64,000 nt of DNA from Stenogyne calaminthoides. Lineage: Eukaryota > Streptophyta > Magnoliopsida > Lamiales > Lamiaceae. The stretch covers positions 12,529,263-12,593,262 of the forward strand of contig JBBCBC010000037.1 of assembly GCA_037126765.1 (NCBI GenBank). The letters run 5' to 3'. Shown in pieces: positions 24,823 through 36,666 of this stretch. Position 1 is the first letter of the stretch, and every line of letters begins with the position of its first letter. The notes beneath the pieces are model-generated. The model was not told the DNA's origin and did not search any database. It saw nothing but the letters and a program-made list of their open reading frames with translations. The position numbers and the translations under genes were made by a program.

Positions 24823-25571
24823 TAGAGCTGTGGGAACCGGTTGGCAGGTCGAGTCGATCCACAACCCACTTCAATCCTTATTTTTGCGAGTTTTGATGGG
24901 TCAATCCATTGCGGGCTTGGGTCGAGAACTACTCAACCCAATCCATAGCTGGTAGCAGGCTTGTCTGCGTGCTCTTTTTAATAAAATATTGTTTTTTTAC
25001 GTGTATTATTTATGATAAATTTTGAAATAAGTCTTCGGTGAAACTTGTTAATATCATTAAATTTTTACCCCTACACTTATAAACTAATATCATAATACTT
25101 GTAAACTGAGATCATAACATTAAATGTTAGAAATATTAGTTTATAAGAGTAGTCGTATCACTTTATAAGTGTAATGATATTAATTTCATAATATAAACAT
25201 GTTTTACATGATAGTTTGTGTAAATTTTAAGCAACAATAAAACCAAACAAAACTTACAATAAACTAAAAGATAAGCATCAACAATATTCACAAAATAATC
25301 GTAATAAATAAAATATTTTTTATATGTTGCGTGCGTAAGTGAGAAATAAATTATTTTTTTGTATTTATACTTCTGTATTTTAATTAAATTGAATGATATT
25401 ATTAAAAATAAACTAAATTTATTTTTTAAAAGCCCGCGAGCCAGCCCAACCCGCCCCAGCACACGGCCCATGCGGGCCAGCCCAAACGGCCCATTCTCCA
25501 ACGAGCTTGTAAATACTCAACTTAACCTGCACTCATATATAAACGGGGCTTCACCCATTTTGACAGGTCTA
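24823..25571. mobile_element. Non-autonomous hAT element, 749 bp, perfect 8-bp TSD
   Basis: The termini TAGAGCTGTGGGAACCGG (left) and TAGACCTGTCAAAATGGG (reverse complement of the right) are the short imperfect inverted ends of hAT elements. The perfect 8-bp repeat AATCCATT flanks them at 24815-24822 and 25572-25579. The subterminal regions are rich in GGGTC / GACCC and GCCCGC words (24840-24970 and 25430-25500). No transposase is present. A palindromic family-P MITE lies inside at about 25050-25215, so the insertion is nested. Confidence 0.9.
25050..25215. mobile_element. Palindromic MITE (family P), copy 2, nested in a hAT element
   Basis: The phrase ACACTTATAAACTAATATCA and its complement-like partner ATTAGTTTATAAGA.. 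/ ACTTTATAAGTGTAATGATA form a foldback that matches the copies at about 21282-21415 and 29410-29600. It lies entirely within the hAT element at 24823-25571. Confidence 0.55.
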
Positions 25572-25579
25572 AATCCATT

Positions 25580-26760
25580 CATGAAAATGCTATATAAGTA
25601 TTTATTTTTTTGCAATATAATTCCATATATAGGTTTGTCTTACTACGCAGGTTAGATCATATACTATTTTGTTTTCGTTTTCTTGTTTATTTTTCTTTTT
25701 TTATAAAAGTAATTATTCATTATTTTTAATGCTTGATGTGTTCATTTTTTTCCATGGTTTCTTTAATCAGCAAAATTATGAAAACGTCTTATATGCATCT
25801 AAAGCACTGCAATTTAAATATATTTTAAAGCATACAACTTATTTGATTAAGACGTGTAAAATTTTTATATTAAAACATGCAACTTGTTTTTAATAATTAA
25901 TTTTCAATAATAAAAATTGCATATTTAAAATATATTTGAGATGTATGGTGCAATTGGTGCACGTATTTTACTTTTGCGTTTTTTTTTTTTTGGGCAAATA
26001 CATTACATATTCTCTCGATCATATATATAAAATATTGAAAAGTTAAAATTGTTATATAAAATATCAAAATAAACATAGGGAATTGGAATATTTGGTCGAA
26101 TGAAGCATTAAAATAACGATTAAAAAACATGAAAATAAAAGAAAAAGAAAAAGAGAAAAAAAACATTACACGAACTTACCTGCCTTACGAACTGAAGAGT
26201 AAGCAAAAAAAAGTAATTGACATTAAAAAACAATTTTGTTTTACAGAAATACCATAGGGGTGTAATTGCATATTTCTGAATATCACACCGAACGCTGCCA
26301 TTTTATTGCCCAGCAAATGGTGCTGTGTATTTTGGGGATACATACCTCATGATCATGCCATGCTTCATCCAAAAAAACAAAAACAAAAACATAGTACTCC
26401 ATATTATAACATGCATTTTGATATAAAGAAAACGTTGTCAACTCTGGAGATCGAGAACACATGTTTTATTCAAGAAGAAGGCAGCTGAGCTGATACAATT
26501 TCAAGCAATTCCAAGTAAAAACTTTATAACTTAAAAAAAAAAAAAAAAATCAAACCACAATTAATTACAAATGCAATAAACTAAAAACAGAAAGAAACAC
26601 ACAACTTGAAGATGATGACTAAATCTTCATCTTATTCATTTTGGCAATTTAAAGGTTACAACATCGATCAAATGGAACAAATTATTACAACCAAATTACA
26701 GCACATATATATACTAATTAATTAATGTACGCATGCACGTCCACATGTCCATCAAATTAA
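25580..26760. other. Intergenic DNA downstream of the small minus-strand gene
   Basis: No gene was recognised. The stretch 25800-25970 contains ACAACTT and GATGTATGGTGCAATTGGTG phrases related to MITE family Q. A run of about 17 A lies near 26535-26550. The last 150 bases probably hold the 3' UTR of the minus-strand gene that starts at 27013. Confidence 0.45.
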
Positions 26761-26776
26761 ACAAGCCGTAAGCTAA

Positions 26777-27013
26777 CTAGTTAGCTACGTCGAGTTTTTC
26801 CCATCTATCGGTGGTATAGGAGATGTAAGCCGAAGCCTTCTTATCAATCCCGGGCTCTGCCACCCACCGCCCTCTGTCTTCGTCGCTCGGATACACTTTA
26901 TAAGCCTTCACGTATTCATCCCTTGCCTCTTCTCCCCTTCGGGCCCGTGACGAGTTTCTACTTTTGAACAAACTAAATACAGAGAATGATGATTTTTTCT
27001 TGTTCCCTCCCAT
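26777..27013 (-). CDS. Small conserved-looking plant protein of unknown function, 78 aa
   Basis: The single-exon frame begins ATG at 27013 (MGGNKKKSSFSVFSLFKSRN) and ends at 26777. The protein is highly charged and lacks a signal peptide or membrane segment. Residues 1-28 are basic and Ser-rich with MGG at the start, so N-myristoylation at Gly2 is conceivable. Residues 29-60 carry an acidic/aromatic core containing YKVYPSDEDRGRWVAEPGID. I recall similar small plant proteins of unknown function with a 'KAYKV.PSDED.GRWVAEP' core but cannot name a gene. A clear TATA box (TATAAAAT, minus strand, 27093-27086) sits about 73 bases upstream of the ATG in a leader without upstream ATG in that frame. 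These features argue for a real, expressed gene. Confidence 0.75.
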   Translation of the reverse strand: MGGNKKKSSFSVFSLFKSRNSSRARRGEEARDEYVKAYKVYPSDEDRGRWVAEPGIDKKASAYISYTTDRWEKLDVAN

Positions 27014-27085
27014 TTTACAATATATAATGTATAATGTGTTTTTGTTTTTGTTGTTTTCGAATTGGAATGAACAAGTTAGTGTGGG

Positions 27086-27093
27086 ATTTTATA
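27086..27093 (-). promoter_or_regulatory. TATA box of the 78-aa protein gene
   Basis: Reading the minus strand, CACTATAAAATCCC lies 73 bases before the ATG at 27013. A start site about 30 bases downstream would give a leader of about 45 bases. Confidence 0.6.
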
Positions 27094-29409
27094 GTGGGGT
27101 TTTTTTGGGATCCAATGGTGGGGAATCAACAGAATTAATCAAGGGCCATCGATATGATTGATGGCTGTGATTGGGTGAAATGAAGTTACATACTGTTGGT
27201 TTGTTAGTAAAAACAAAGGCAGAAAGAACTTGCGTTAAGCACCATTGCTTAATTCCGTTGTTTGACTACAACATGCTTAATCGGGCGTTTTCATTGTCTT
27301 CTTTATATATATATATATTTTTTTTTTCTCTTAGTACAGTAGTAGTTATGTGATTATTCTTCATTTTAATTAAAATTGTATTTTGCTATATATACATACA
27401 AATATCATATGTATAGTCTAAAATTCTAATTTGTAAAAAGTGCTTGAATTAAATTGGAAAAAGAAACATATGTACATGCAGAAGAAAAAAAAATAATTAC
27501 GTGAATTCGTAGCATTACCCCTAATTATATGCAGGCATCTTTTACCTTGAAGTCTTTCGTTGATAATTGACAGAAATACAACAGTAGGTAAATTGTCATA
27601 TAATTATACCGATTTGAATATAAAAAAGTAGCAGTAAACCAGTAAGTAATGTTACTTGATCGAACCTTATAAAATTGCTAAAACAAGGTCCTGTCAGAAT
27701 CGATCCCAACAAATTTTAGGTTTGGATGAAAAAAAAGTTAGAACCCTAAAAATAATAACATTAAAAATAATAAATCAATACATTGTATACATACCTAGAA
27801 AATAAGAACGAAATTATAAAATCAAATCAAATTTTTAAATAATTCTACATTAATATTAATATTTTAAATTTAACTCGTATTTTTTAATAATTTAAAATAA
27901 ATTATAAAAAATATTATAATTACTAATAATAACATAATATGTATTTGTATATTTTTATTAATATTTGGATATTATCAGATAATCAAAATTGAATATAACG
28001 ATTGTAGTAGTATTTGATATTGAAAGAAAAGGTTACAAGACATTAATTATTGAACTAAGTAAAAGTACCATCGGAAATTAAAAGTTAAAACTACCACATG
28101 ACTTGCACACATACGGCATCCCACATTTAATTGTTGTTCCGTCTGATCAAAAGATATGTCCAGTATATTTTACTTTATTAATTTCTAACTTGTTAGGTAA
28201 AGCCGTTAAGTTCACAATAAAATTAGAGTAGGAGTATTAATTAGACAAATACTTAACAATCTATTAATCAAAACCCCTCTTAATTAAATGTGAATCAAAA
28301 GGGTCAAAAGGTACAAGTGAAGAAAAGCTTTTAAAGCTTCATTTTTATGTGAGCTTCCAACATTGCTTGCAAGCTGTCTACCTTTTGGGATTCTTCAGAA
28401 ATCTTCCACCTAAATAAGAGCCTGATTTTGTTATGCATTAGTCCAAGTTAATTGTACTTACAACTACGGAAACTCATATTCGATCTCTCTTAGCTTTAAG
28501 CATATTAACCCTGTTTAATTATTCAAATAATTAATCATTCTGTTCTTGCTGTCGTCCCATACATTATTCCATTAATTAATTACTGTATTTATCAAAGCGT
28601 TTAAACCTTTAGGCTCGTGAGAATACTAAACTTTTCTTGCAAATTCTTGATTATTTGGCTGAAAGAAAAAGTTAAGTTTAATTTTGGAAAATTAGACCTA
28701 TCACAAATGTTTAATCCTTGATATCATTCTAAATCAATCATCTTAATTGGCCTTATTAAAAATGAGGTTTGTGGTTCATTTTATTTTTATTAATTAATGG
28801 ATTTTTTTTTTAGTTGATATCATTCCGCGGAACTTTCAACCTTTCCATGTTGTGTAATTAGGCTCATGGGAAGTAATTAACCCCTCAAGTGAAGTGGATA
28901 TATATTATTTTTACCTTCATTTTCTTTAATACAAAATACGAAACTTGTGTTTCAAAGGTCATGTTTTTGGGACCAATGTATAAAAGCTCCCACTAGAAGC
29001 ACGAGAATCGGCCAAAGATTAAAGTTTTAGATTTTTTGATTAGTTAAATCTCATGTGAATAGAACCTTTGCTATATGAATGTGTTAGGACCACGACGGTG
29101 GACATAGATTTTAATTATTATGGGACTAAGATACAAAGATTTTAACGATGTTATAATAATAAGGATTAGGTGAGTTAGGCTTGACTCTCCAAACTATTGA
29201 AGCTTTTCTATTTAAGTAGAATTTCTTTGCTAATGATTTCCACGGTAGGAAGTTTACAATCAACATATGGCGAATATATATATATAATTTAACGTTTATT
29301 TTGTTATGCTTTTTCTTGAAAAAAAAAGTTATTGAAAATTTTATTTTATATGAGGTCGTCCTTTTGAATTGAAAATATATGGAGTGTGTTTCTGATTAGA
29401 CTTAGTCAT
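27094..29409. other. Intergenic DNA
   Basis: No gene, RNA or well-bounded transposon was recognised over about 2.3 kb. A short (AT)n run occurs at about 27305-27317. Composition is uniformly AT-rich with occasional poly(T). Confidence 0.5.
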
Positions 29410-29600
29410 ATTATAAAATTTATATCATTACACTTATAAATAAATACCGTAGCACTTATTAACTAATGATAATATACTTGTAAATTGAAATTACAATATT
29501 AAATATTATATGTATTAGTTTATAGGAGCATTAATATCACTTTATAAGTGCATGATATTTTCATAGTATGAACAATTTTTATACGAGAGTTTGTGCTAAC
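29410..29600. mobile_element. Palindromic MITE (family P), copy 3
   Basis: CATTACACTTATAAATAAATAC on the left, with ATTAGTTTATAGGAGC and TCACTTTATAAGTGCATGAT on the right, repeats the foldback structure seen at 21282-21415 and 25050-25215. Confidence 0.5.
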
Positions 29601-29894
29601 AATAACATTGAGATATAGTAAAATTTTGACGACTGACGAAGAATACTGGTAAATTAAAATTAGTAATTAAATACACACTTAACATTAAATCATATATTTT
29701 TGGAGTCAACTTAATATCACACATTATTACGGTACCTACAAATTATTTCAAAATTAAGATTATGTTGCGTCAGGAATTAATAAAGTGGGCTGAACAAATA
29801 AAAGTAACTTGACATAGATTCAGCCCATGTGAGAGCCCAAATATTACCGACTTAAAGCCCAAATCTGAGGCCTCCGCTGTTTCGATTTAAATTT

Positions 29895-30575
29895 TGGGTT
29901 TAAATTTTTTGTGATCCTATAAATTTGCTTCGTTTTGAAATTGGTCTCAATTATTTAATTTTTTTATTTTGGATTCTGTAAGTTATCAAAAAATATGAAA
30001 TTGATCATTTAACCTGTTATAGCAGGTCACCAAACAGGTAACCGCTACCTATGTAACTATTTTATTTTTTTCTTTAATTTCGAAATGTCACCTAATTTTT
30101 TTTAATCCAAATAATTTGTGTCGGAATTTTTTTTTCATATTTTTTTAGGAAATAAGAGTGATTTCCTGCGTATATTGAGTTTATTTTTTTTATTTTTTTT
30201 TTGGTCTCTTTAGAACCAGTAAATCGACCAAATTCGCTTGGTCTTTCAATATACAAATAATTTTAAAATCGACCTAAAATCCGACCAAAATAATTAGGAT
30301 TAAAAAATTTCAAGTGACGCTTTGAAATTAAAAAGAAAAATTAAATAATTACATATGTGGTGTTTACTTGCTTGGTGATTGCTACAATAGGTGAAAATGA
30401 TCATTTTTAAAATTTTAAAAAATTTACAGAATCAAAATTAAAAAGTCAAAATAATCAAGATCAATTTTAAAATAATACGAAATTACGGGACTATAAAAAA
30501 ATTAAAAAAACTTACGTGACCAAAATTAAAAAGTTAAAACGGATCAATTTCAAAAAAATTTAAGTACCGACAGAC
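29895..30575. mobile_element. Candidate foldback element upstream of the G-patch gene
   Basis: The left part carries TTGAAATTGGTCTCAATTAT. The right part carries an approximate inverted counterpart, AAAACGGATCAATTTCAAAA, and similar ACCAAAATTAAAAAGT words. A small perfect palindrome TGTTATAGCAGGTCACC..ACAGGTAACCGCTACC lies in the left arm. Borders and target duplication are not clear. It ends only about 15 bases before the presumed 5' leader of the G-patch gene. Confidence 0.35.
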
Positions 30576-30586
30576 TTGAAATAAAC

Positions 30587-30710
30587 ACCACTCTGTCAAT
30601 TTATCGGAACCCAATTCCTTCGAACTTTCTTTACCGAAGGCCGAACTCGGAGCCCTAAAATTGATATTACATCCCCAAACTCTCCTCGGTCGAAAAGTTT
30701 GTGGATTAAG
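30587..30710 (+). other. Presumed 5' UTR exon of the G-patch gene
   Basis: The sequence is less AT-rich and CT-rich (CCAATTCCTTCGAACTTTCT). It ends at GGATTAAG with a good donor GTAATATT at 30711. The matching acceptor TTTGTTCTCAG ends at 31204, followed by 25 bases and the ATG at 31230. The transcription start is not defined. Confidence 0.55.
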
Positions 30711-31140
30711 GTAATATTTCTTGATCTGTCGAAGGTTAATAATTTACGAGTGCAAATCTGTTCAGCTGTGAATTTATGCATGCTCGTGTTTTGTGTATGA
30801 TGGTACCCCTAGATTTTGGCATATGAGGAGCCCTAGGTCGGAGATTTTTCCACGCGCGACCTGAAAAGTGCATTACTAAGTTGGATTTAACTTTGACTTG
30901 TTATTTGGGGATTGATAATTACTTCAAGCGAATAAGGAGAAGTTTCTTGGATTATCTTTCTGAATTATTAAGACATTAGAGTTGGAGAAAATTATATTAT
31001 GAAGTTGAGTCGAGAGTGAATTACTTACATAGTTTTTATTCTTTGAGCATTGGATAGTGTAGCTCGATTTGATGAACTTCTGGAAGATGCTATATCGATT
31101 TAGTTTGAGTGGAGTTTGAGGATTCAGAAGTGTTGCTATT

Positions 31141-31158
31141 CTCTCTCTCTCTCTCTCT
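31141..31158 (+). repeat. (CT)9 microsatellite in the leader intron
   Basis: A run of CT repeats followed by poly(T), within the 5' UTR intron of the G-patch gene. Confidence 0.9.
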
Positions 31159-31229
31159 TTTTTTTTTTAACTTTTAATCTCCGTTAAAATCAATTTGTTC
31201 TCAGATTGTTTCTGGGAAGCCTTGAAAGT

Positions 31230-33905
31230 ATGGATAATAGATGGTATAGTGGTAAACAGGAGATGCACAATAGAAGACAACAGAAAAATGATGAGGTAAT
31301 GCGTATTTATGTGATTCTGCTCTATAATATGTTTTATGTACTTAAGCTCAGGGGTTTTGTGGGAGGAGAACACTTAGTATCATATATACATGTTACTTTG
31401 TGCTTCTTACTGGGGAACATGTGGACTGTGCTTATGGTTTTATTTGATCATTGTATGAAATTTTTATAGAATTTATTTTTTCTGTTGTGTCAGTCTTTTA
31501 CGAGTCTATGACTGTATGTGTACTTGCTTATGAAAATTGATACTTGTTATAACCAATGGCTCCACTTGATTAGTTATATGGTTGGACCCTTTATCCATGA
31601 TGCCGAACGGTAAATTATTGTTGAATGACCACTTCATCAATTTTATATACAAAATGCCATCCCACATGCAGGCTGGATACTTTAAATTAAAGCCTTGCAC
31701 ACTGATTTTCTTTTTAATGTGTGGCCATGATATATGAACATGTGGCCTGGTTCCAATACAAATTCACCTGCCCATCTAAATGCTTAAGCTTCTAGCGAGT
31801 AGTATCATTTTTAACGTTAGTTTAGCATCTTCATCAATAATTTCACAGGCTATTGTTTGAACTTTACTGTTTAATAGTCCCTTTGTTGCATTTTTTTTTA
31901 AAGTGTATTTGAGGAAATGCAGTAACATAAGTTCGCTGCAGTGACAATTTCTTTGATTTTTTTTGATATAGGCATATGAGGCTACTGTTCTTCAAAATCT
32001 TGCCGACGATTTCCGTCTACCAATTAATCACAGAGTGACAGAGAATGTGGATTTGGAAAATGTGGAGCAAGCTTCATTAGACTTGCAGATAACATCATCT
32101 AATGTTGGATTTAGACTTCTACAGAAGATGGGATGGAAAGGGAAGGGGCTCGGAAAGGACCAACAAGGTCTGTATTGCACTGACTTGCGTTGTTCATATA
32201 AATTGCTCCCCCACAATCCTAGCTGCATCTTTGGCAGATCTTTGAATATTATAAAAACGGTTTTTTAATAATTATTCGACTTTACAAGTTGAGTTTGTCA
32301 ATCTACCCATTTTTTTAGAGTGGGTCTCCTGTTCACTAGGTGCATGGTGCACTCCATAGTGTTTTTTTTAAAATATAGAACTAGTTGCACTGAAACATAC
32401 AACTTGTTACACTGAAATGTGCAGCCTGTGTTCGTAAGTTGTTTCAATGCAACAAGTTGTATGTTTCTAAAATACATTATGAAGTGTATCGTGCATCTGG
32501 TGCATACAAGACCCAACCTTTTTTTTTTTAACATATCTGGATATCTACTTTGCACATAATCTACCTGAAACTTTACTATTGCTTGTCTCGCCTCAATACG
32601 TGTACTCTGTCTTATATGCATTTCTGTGAATGTCAGATTAGCTCTCTCAATTATATCGTGGTGTTGCGTTTTTAGGGATTATTGAGCCAATAAAATCAGG
32701 AATAAGGGATGCAAGATTAGGCTTGGGTAAACAAGAAGAAGACGATTACTTTACAGCGGAAGAAAATATCCAGCGCAGAAAGCTGGAAATTGAAGTTGAA
32801 GAGACCGAGGAACTTGTAAAAAAGAGAGAGGTATGCCTTTCAACTTGTCCTAGTAGTAAAAAGAATATTTTTAACTCTAGGTAAGTTGAAGTTAATGTTT
32901 CACTTCTTCTGAAACATACATCTAATAGCAGAAGGCAGCATATAGCATATATATCTGTCTTTTGATGGGAATGGTATATCATAAAGGGAACATCAACTTT
33001 GGAAGATGTTGAGCATTTCGTGCAGTTTTTATTACCTGGTGGCTTCTACTGCCCGCTTCCTGCACATTATTAAAATCCAGGTTATAGCAGAGCGTGAGCA
33101 AAAAATTCAAAGTGAGGTGAAAGAAATACGGAAGGTGTTCTATTGTGATTTGTGCAACAAGCAATACAAATTGGCAATGGAGTTTGAAGCTCACCTAAGC
33201 TCCTATGATCACAACCACAGAAAGGTTTGTTTTCCCTTTCAATGCATGCTCACCTTCTCGTCCTGTTATTGATTATTTATTATATCCAATATCTGATTCT
33301 CGTTTTTTTTTTTTTTTTTGGGATTTCAGAGGTTCAAACAAATGAGAGATATGCATGGAAGCAGCAGTCGCGATGATAGACAGAAAAGAGAACAACAACG
33401 TCAAGAACGGGAGATGGCAAAATTTCTGCAGATGTAACTACTCAATATTAACCATAATCTATTTTTATTTATTTACCTGAGGTTGATGAATATAAGTGGT
33501 CATCAGTATTTTGCTAAATAATTTTTTTTCACTCTAATAGGGCTGATGCCCAAAAGCAGCAAGTGCAAAATCAGGAGGAAACTGGTTCAGTTCCAGCTCC
33601 TGCTGCAGCAAGTAGTGCTACTGCCGTTCAAGATCAGCGTAAAGCTTTAAAATTTGGATTTTCTGCAAAAGGCAGCACTCAAAGGGTATTCACAAATTTA
33701 TGTTATTTTCATGATTTCTTTTGAATAACTTTATTGTTTCTTGAATGTTGTGGTGGTTTATCTTTAATTTGGTTTTGGTATTGCAATCACTTGCCAATAT
33801 AATCATGATTTTTTCATGAAGCAGAGCTCTGTAAGTACCTCGGTGAAGAAGAAGCCAAAGGTTGCTGTTGCCTCAGTTTTCGCGGACGACAGTGATGAAG
33901 AATAG
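31230..33905 (+). CDS. G-patch and C2H2 zinc-finger protein, 296 aa, seven coding exons
   Basis: Coding exons are 31230-31295, 31972-32167, 32676-32830, 33081-33224, 33330-33433, 33541-33685 and 33825-33905. All introns are GT-AG and the phases join without a break to give 296 residues. Residues about 64-108 form a G-patch (SNVGFRLLQKMGWKGKGLGK, then the exon-3 segment with GIRDARLGLGKQ), a module that binds and activates DEAH-box RNA helicases. Residues 161-183 form a U1-type C2H2 finger (C161, C164, H177, H183; FYCDLCNKQY). Residues 188-230 are Arg/Gln/Glu-rich and probably helical, and the acidic C terminus ends DDSDEE. The domain order matches plant and animal GPATCH8-like nuclear proteins, so a role in nuclear RNA processing is inferred. 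Start and frame are well supported; no defects were seen. Intron 2 contains a family-Q MITE. Confidence 0.92.
32322..32514. mobile_element. MITE (family Q), copy 2, in intron 2 of the G-patch gene
   Basis: The termini GGGTCTCCTGTTCACTAGGTGCA and, as reverse complement of the right end, GGGTCTTGTATGCACCAGATGCA are inverted repeats. The arms continue with ATACAACTTGTT on both sides of the centre, giving a nearly full-length hairpin of 193 bp. No target duplication was identified. Confidence 0.7.
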
Positions 33906-34731
33906 GGGTATTTATGAAATTTTCAGCTGCTATATATGAATATCATGTCGCTTTGAGATATTTAAGTGTATTTTAATGGGTGAGTTGTGAACTTTTCAGA
34001 TAATTTATTTCTACAGATATGTTTCGTGGAACAGTGATTTATGAACAGGATGCATTGGCCATTGGTCCTATGCTAAGTGTTTATTCTGGTTTTAGTACTC
34101 TTTCATGTCATGATTTGTGCTACCTGCATTTCCTACTATTGTGATCTTTTTACGTTTAAAAATCTGGGAATGCGAATTATGGGTTTTTTTTTCCCTGGAT
34201 TAGTTATGTGCCTGTAATTTTTAACTGCATTTTCATCTTTTACTGGGTCCTGGAATATAGATTGTGTTACTGATTGATCTAAATTTTATGATAAACTTTT
34301 GTGTCAGGATCCTTTTATGGAATTACATTTCCTGAAATGGAGTTTTAAATTTAACTAGTCAATAAAAAAGAAAATTTAAATCCATTTTCAAAATGAGAAA
34401 TATTTGCCGGGCCATCTCAAAATTTGTTGACATATGTATGGTGAAGCTCCATATTTGTACTCATGTATCTGGTCGCATAAAGATGTGCTGTATATATTTG
34501 TAACATATTGTTCGATTAACATGCCTGGGTACGTTAAAAGATAATTATTCAGCCTAATTATACATTTTATATTATTACCTTTAAAAACAAATCCAAATTA
34601 TTATTTTGAGAGAGGGATATATTTTATATTATTACCTAAAAGAACAAATCCAAACTCCCTGGCTGATTTCATTATCTATTTTCCAACTAAATAAAAATTA
34701 TATTTTCATTTTTATGTTTCTCGACTCACCC
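33906..34731 (+). other. 3' UTR and downstream flank of the G-patch gene
   Basis: This is the probable 3' UTR followed by intergenic DNA. No separate gene is seen. A short phrase ATTTTATATTATTACCT..AACAAATCCAAA is duplicated at about 34564 and 34621. Confidence 0.5.
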
Positions 34732-35754
34732 CTGAAATACTATTTACTTTTTGAAGCCCTACTGTCACAAAACAACAAACATGTGCATTTGTAAATGTCT
34801 TATTAAATCCTAATTAAATGATGTGACTGAAACATTATGCTTCATCATTGAGCCAAGGATTTGAAGGGGATATTATTATATTGGCGATCATGAGTATTAT
34901 TAAAGTTTAAACAACTTTTTTTTTTCTGTTTTTTCGTGTTTCTTTAGTTTGGTAAAAGATATGTCATGTCACATTTCGTCAAGATAGTGGAATGAATATG
35001 TTTCACTACATAAACCAAACTTTTCATTAGTCATCTATATCGCATTTGATAGAAAACTTGTTTAAAGTAGTGCAAGTGTAAATTTTAATACTCGTATTTT
35101 AAATTCTTAGATTATGAGCAACCTCGTGAGATGTAACTAGACAAGCTAAAAAAAGACAGGAACCACCGGTTCCACGGTTTCGGAACCGGTTTTTTTGGGG
35201 TTTTTTTTTTATTTTAATGGTTTAGATCTCTTTCAATTCAATTTAATGGCTATAATTATTTTTAGTGTACTACTAGTCTTTTGCTAGTTTTACTAATTTA
35301 TTATTGTTGTATTTTAATATTGTTCTAATGTAGTAATGTTTGATGATGTATCAATTAGACAATTATCATGTATTTACAATTGTCTAATTATAAAATTATG
35401 TATGTTTTAACTATTGTAATCTTCCATTTAAATTCTTATAACAATAATTTGTCATCTACATGTACATTTCTTCAAATTTTAGATCTAAAAATTAAAAAAC
35501 TAAAGAAAAAAGAAAAAAAAAAAGGAACCGTCGGAACCACAACCGAAACCGCCTTGACCCTGGTTCGGTTCCGATTCCACCTTCAAAATTTTTGGAATCG
35601 ACGGTTTCGTAACCGTGAGCATCTCTGGATGTAACACCTGATAGTTTGACAAATTTACATTTTTCATTATGATAAATATAAAAACTGAATTTATTATAAT
35701 ATACATATTAAATGAAAGTACCCTATCAAATCACGTGATGTGCATATGTTAACT
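34732..35754. repeat. Tandem duplication, copy A (about 525 bp plus one hAT insertion)
   Basis: The copy runs from CCTGAAATAC to ATCACGTGATGTGCATATGT. The same order of landmarks recurs in copy B: GTGCATTTGTAAATGTCT, GAAACATTATGC, GATATTATTATAT, GATATGTCAT..CATTTCGTCAAGATAGTGG, TTATGAGCAACCTCGTGAGATGTA, CATTATGATAAATAT, ATCACGTGATGTGCAT. After removing the hAT element and its 8-bp duplication the unit is about 525 bases. It differs from copy B mainly by about 25 extra bases near 35698-35724. No coding sequence was recognised. Confidence 0.9.
35138..35627. mobile_element. Non-autonomous hAT element, 490 bp, perfect 8-bp TSD
   Basis: The 8-bp repeat GATGTAAC lies at 35130-35137 and 35628-35635. 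Ends are TAGACAAGCT (left) and CAGAGATGCT (reverse complement of the right). Both subterminal regions are rich in GGAACCG / CGGTTCC words, typical for hAT elements. Copy B of the surrounding duplication lacks this element, so it inserted after the duplication. No transposase frame. Confidence 0.88.
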
Positions 35755-35844
35755 CTGAAATATTAATTATTTTTGAACCCCAGCTATCATAAAACAATAA
35801 AAATGTGCATTTGTAAATGTCTCATTAAATCTTAATAAATTGAT

Positions 35845-36594
35845 TTTTTTTTTTTTGAAAAGTGAAGATGAAATATATTAATCGAGTGTCAGGGGTACTC
35901 AGAAACCCGTATAGATACACAACCGAGTCACAAGTTACAATTTAACATGTAAACACTCTAGCGGTTGGCACACCCAAATATGAAACGGAACATTGAAAGA
36001 AATTGGATAATGAGATCTAATCTACCTCCACGAACTAAACTTTATGCCATCAATAAGCTCTTCCAAGGTATAAGCACTATCTTTGAAAATCGATTATTAC
36101 GGTCATTCCAAATTTTCCAAATGGTACTTTGCCATATGATATTCAAAACCTTTCTTCTCACTTTGATTCCTTCGGATATAACAAATTCCAGAGTGCTCAC
36201 CAATATTTGCAGCAAAGATGATCACGTCTGAGCCACCAGGTAATCGTCTCCCATGCCAAAAGAGACAATGGACATGAGATAAGAAGGTGCTTAGGGGATT
36301 CATGTGCAATCAAGCATTTCTGACACACACCTGCACCAACACCGTCACTAACACCACATATCAACAGGTTGTCTTTAGTCGTGATTCTTTCACGAACCGC
36401 TTTACACGCAAAAGTAGAAACCTTATTTGGTATCGCCTTCTACCACAATGACTGCCATAGAAACTGCAACACAGGATCATCGGACGAAGCGGCCAAGATA
36501 ATATCATACATCCCCTTCGTAGAAAAGACACCACCCCGAGCACTCTTCCATGCACGTCCAAGAATCTTTCACCTCCACCCGAATATCGAGCACT
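35845..36594 (-). pseudogene. 5'-truncated LINE, 3' end of the reverse transcriptase ORF
   Basis: A perfect 14-bp direct repeat CTTAATAAATTGAT lies at 35831-35844 and 36595-36608. The insert starts with a T-run (the poly(A) tail on the minus strand), as produced by LINE target-primed insertion. The minus strand carries broken pieces typical of the C-terminal end of plant LINE polymerases, such as a YHIWK.WNDRNN-like stretch and AYTLEELIDGIKFS near 36140-36035. The upstream part (36600-36300) shows frameshifted remains of the zf-RVT region. Length 750 bp, so most of the element is missing. Confidence 0.85.
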
Positions 36595-36666
36595 CTTAAT
36601 AAATTGATGTGGTTGAAACATTATGCTCCATCATTAAGCTAAGGATTTGAAAGGGATATTATTATA

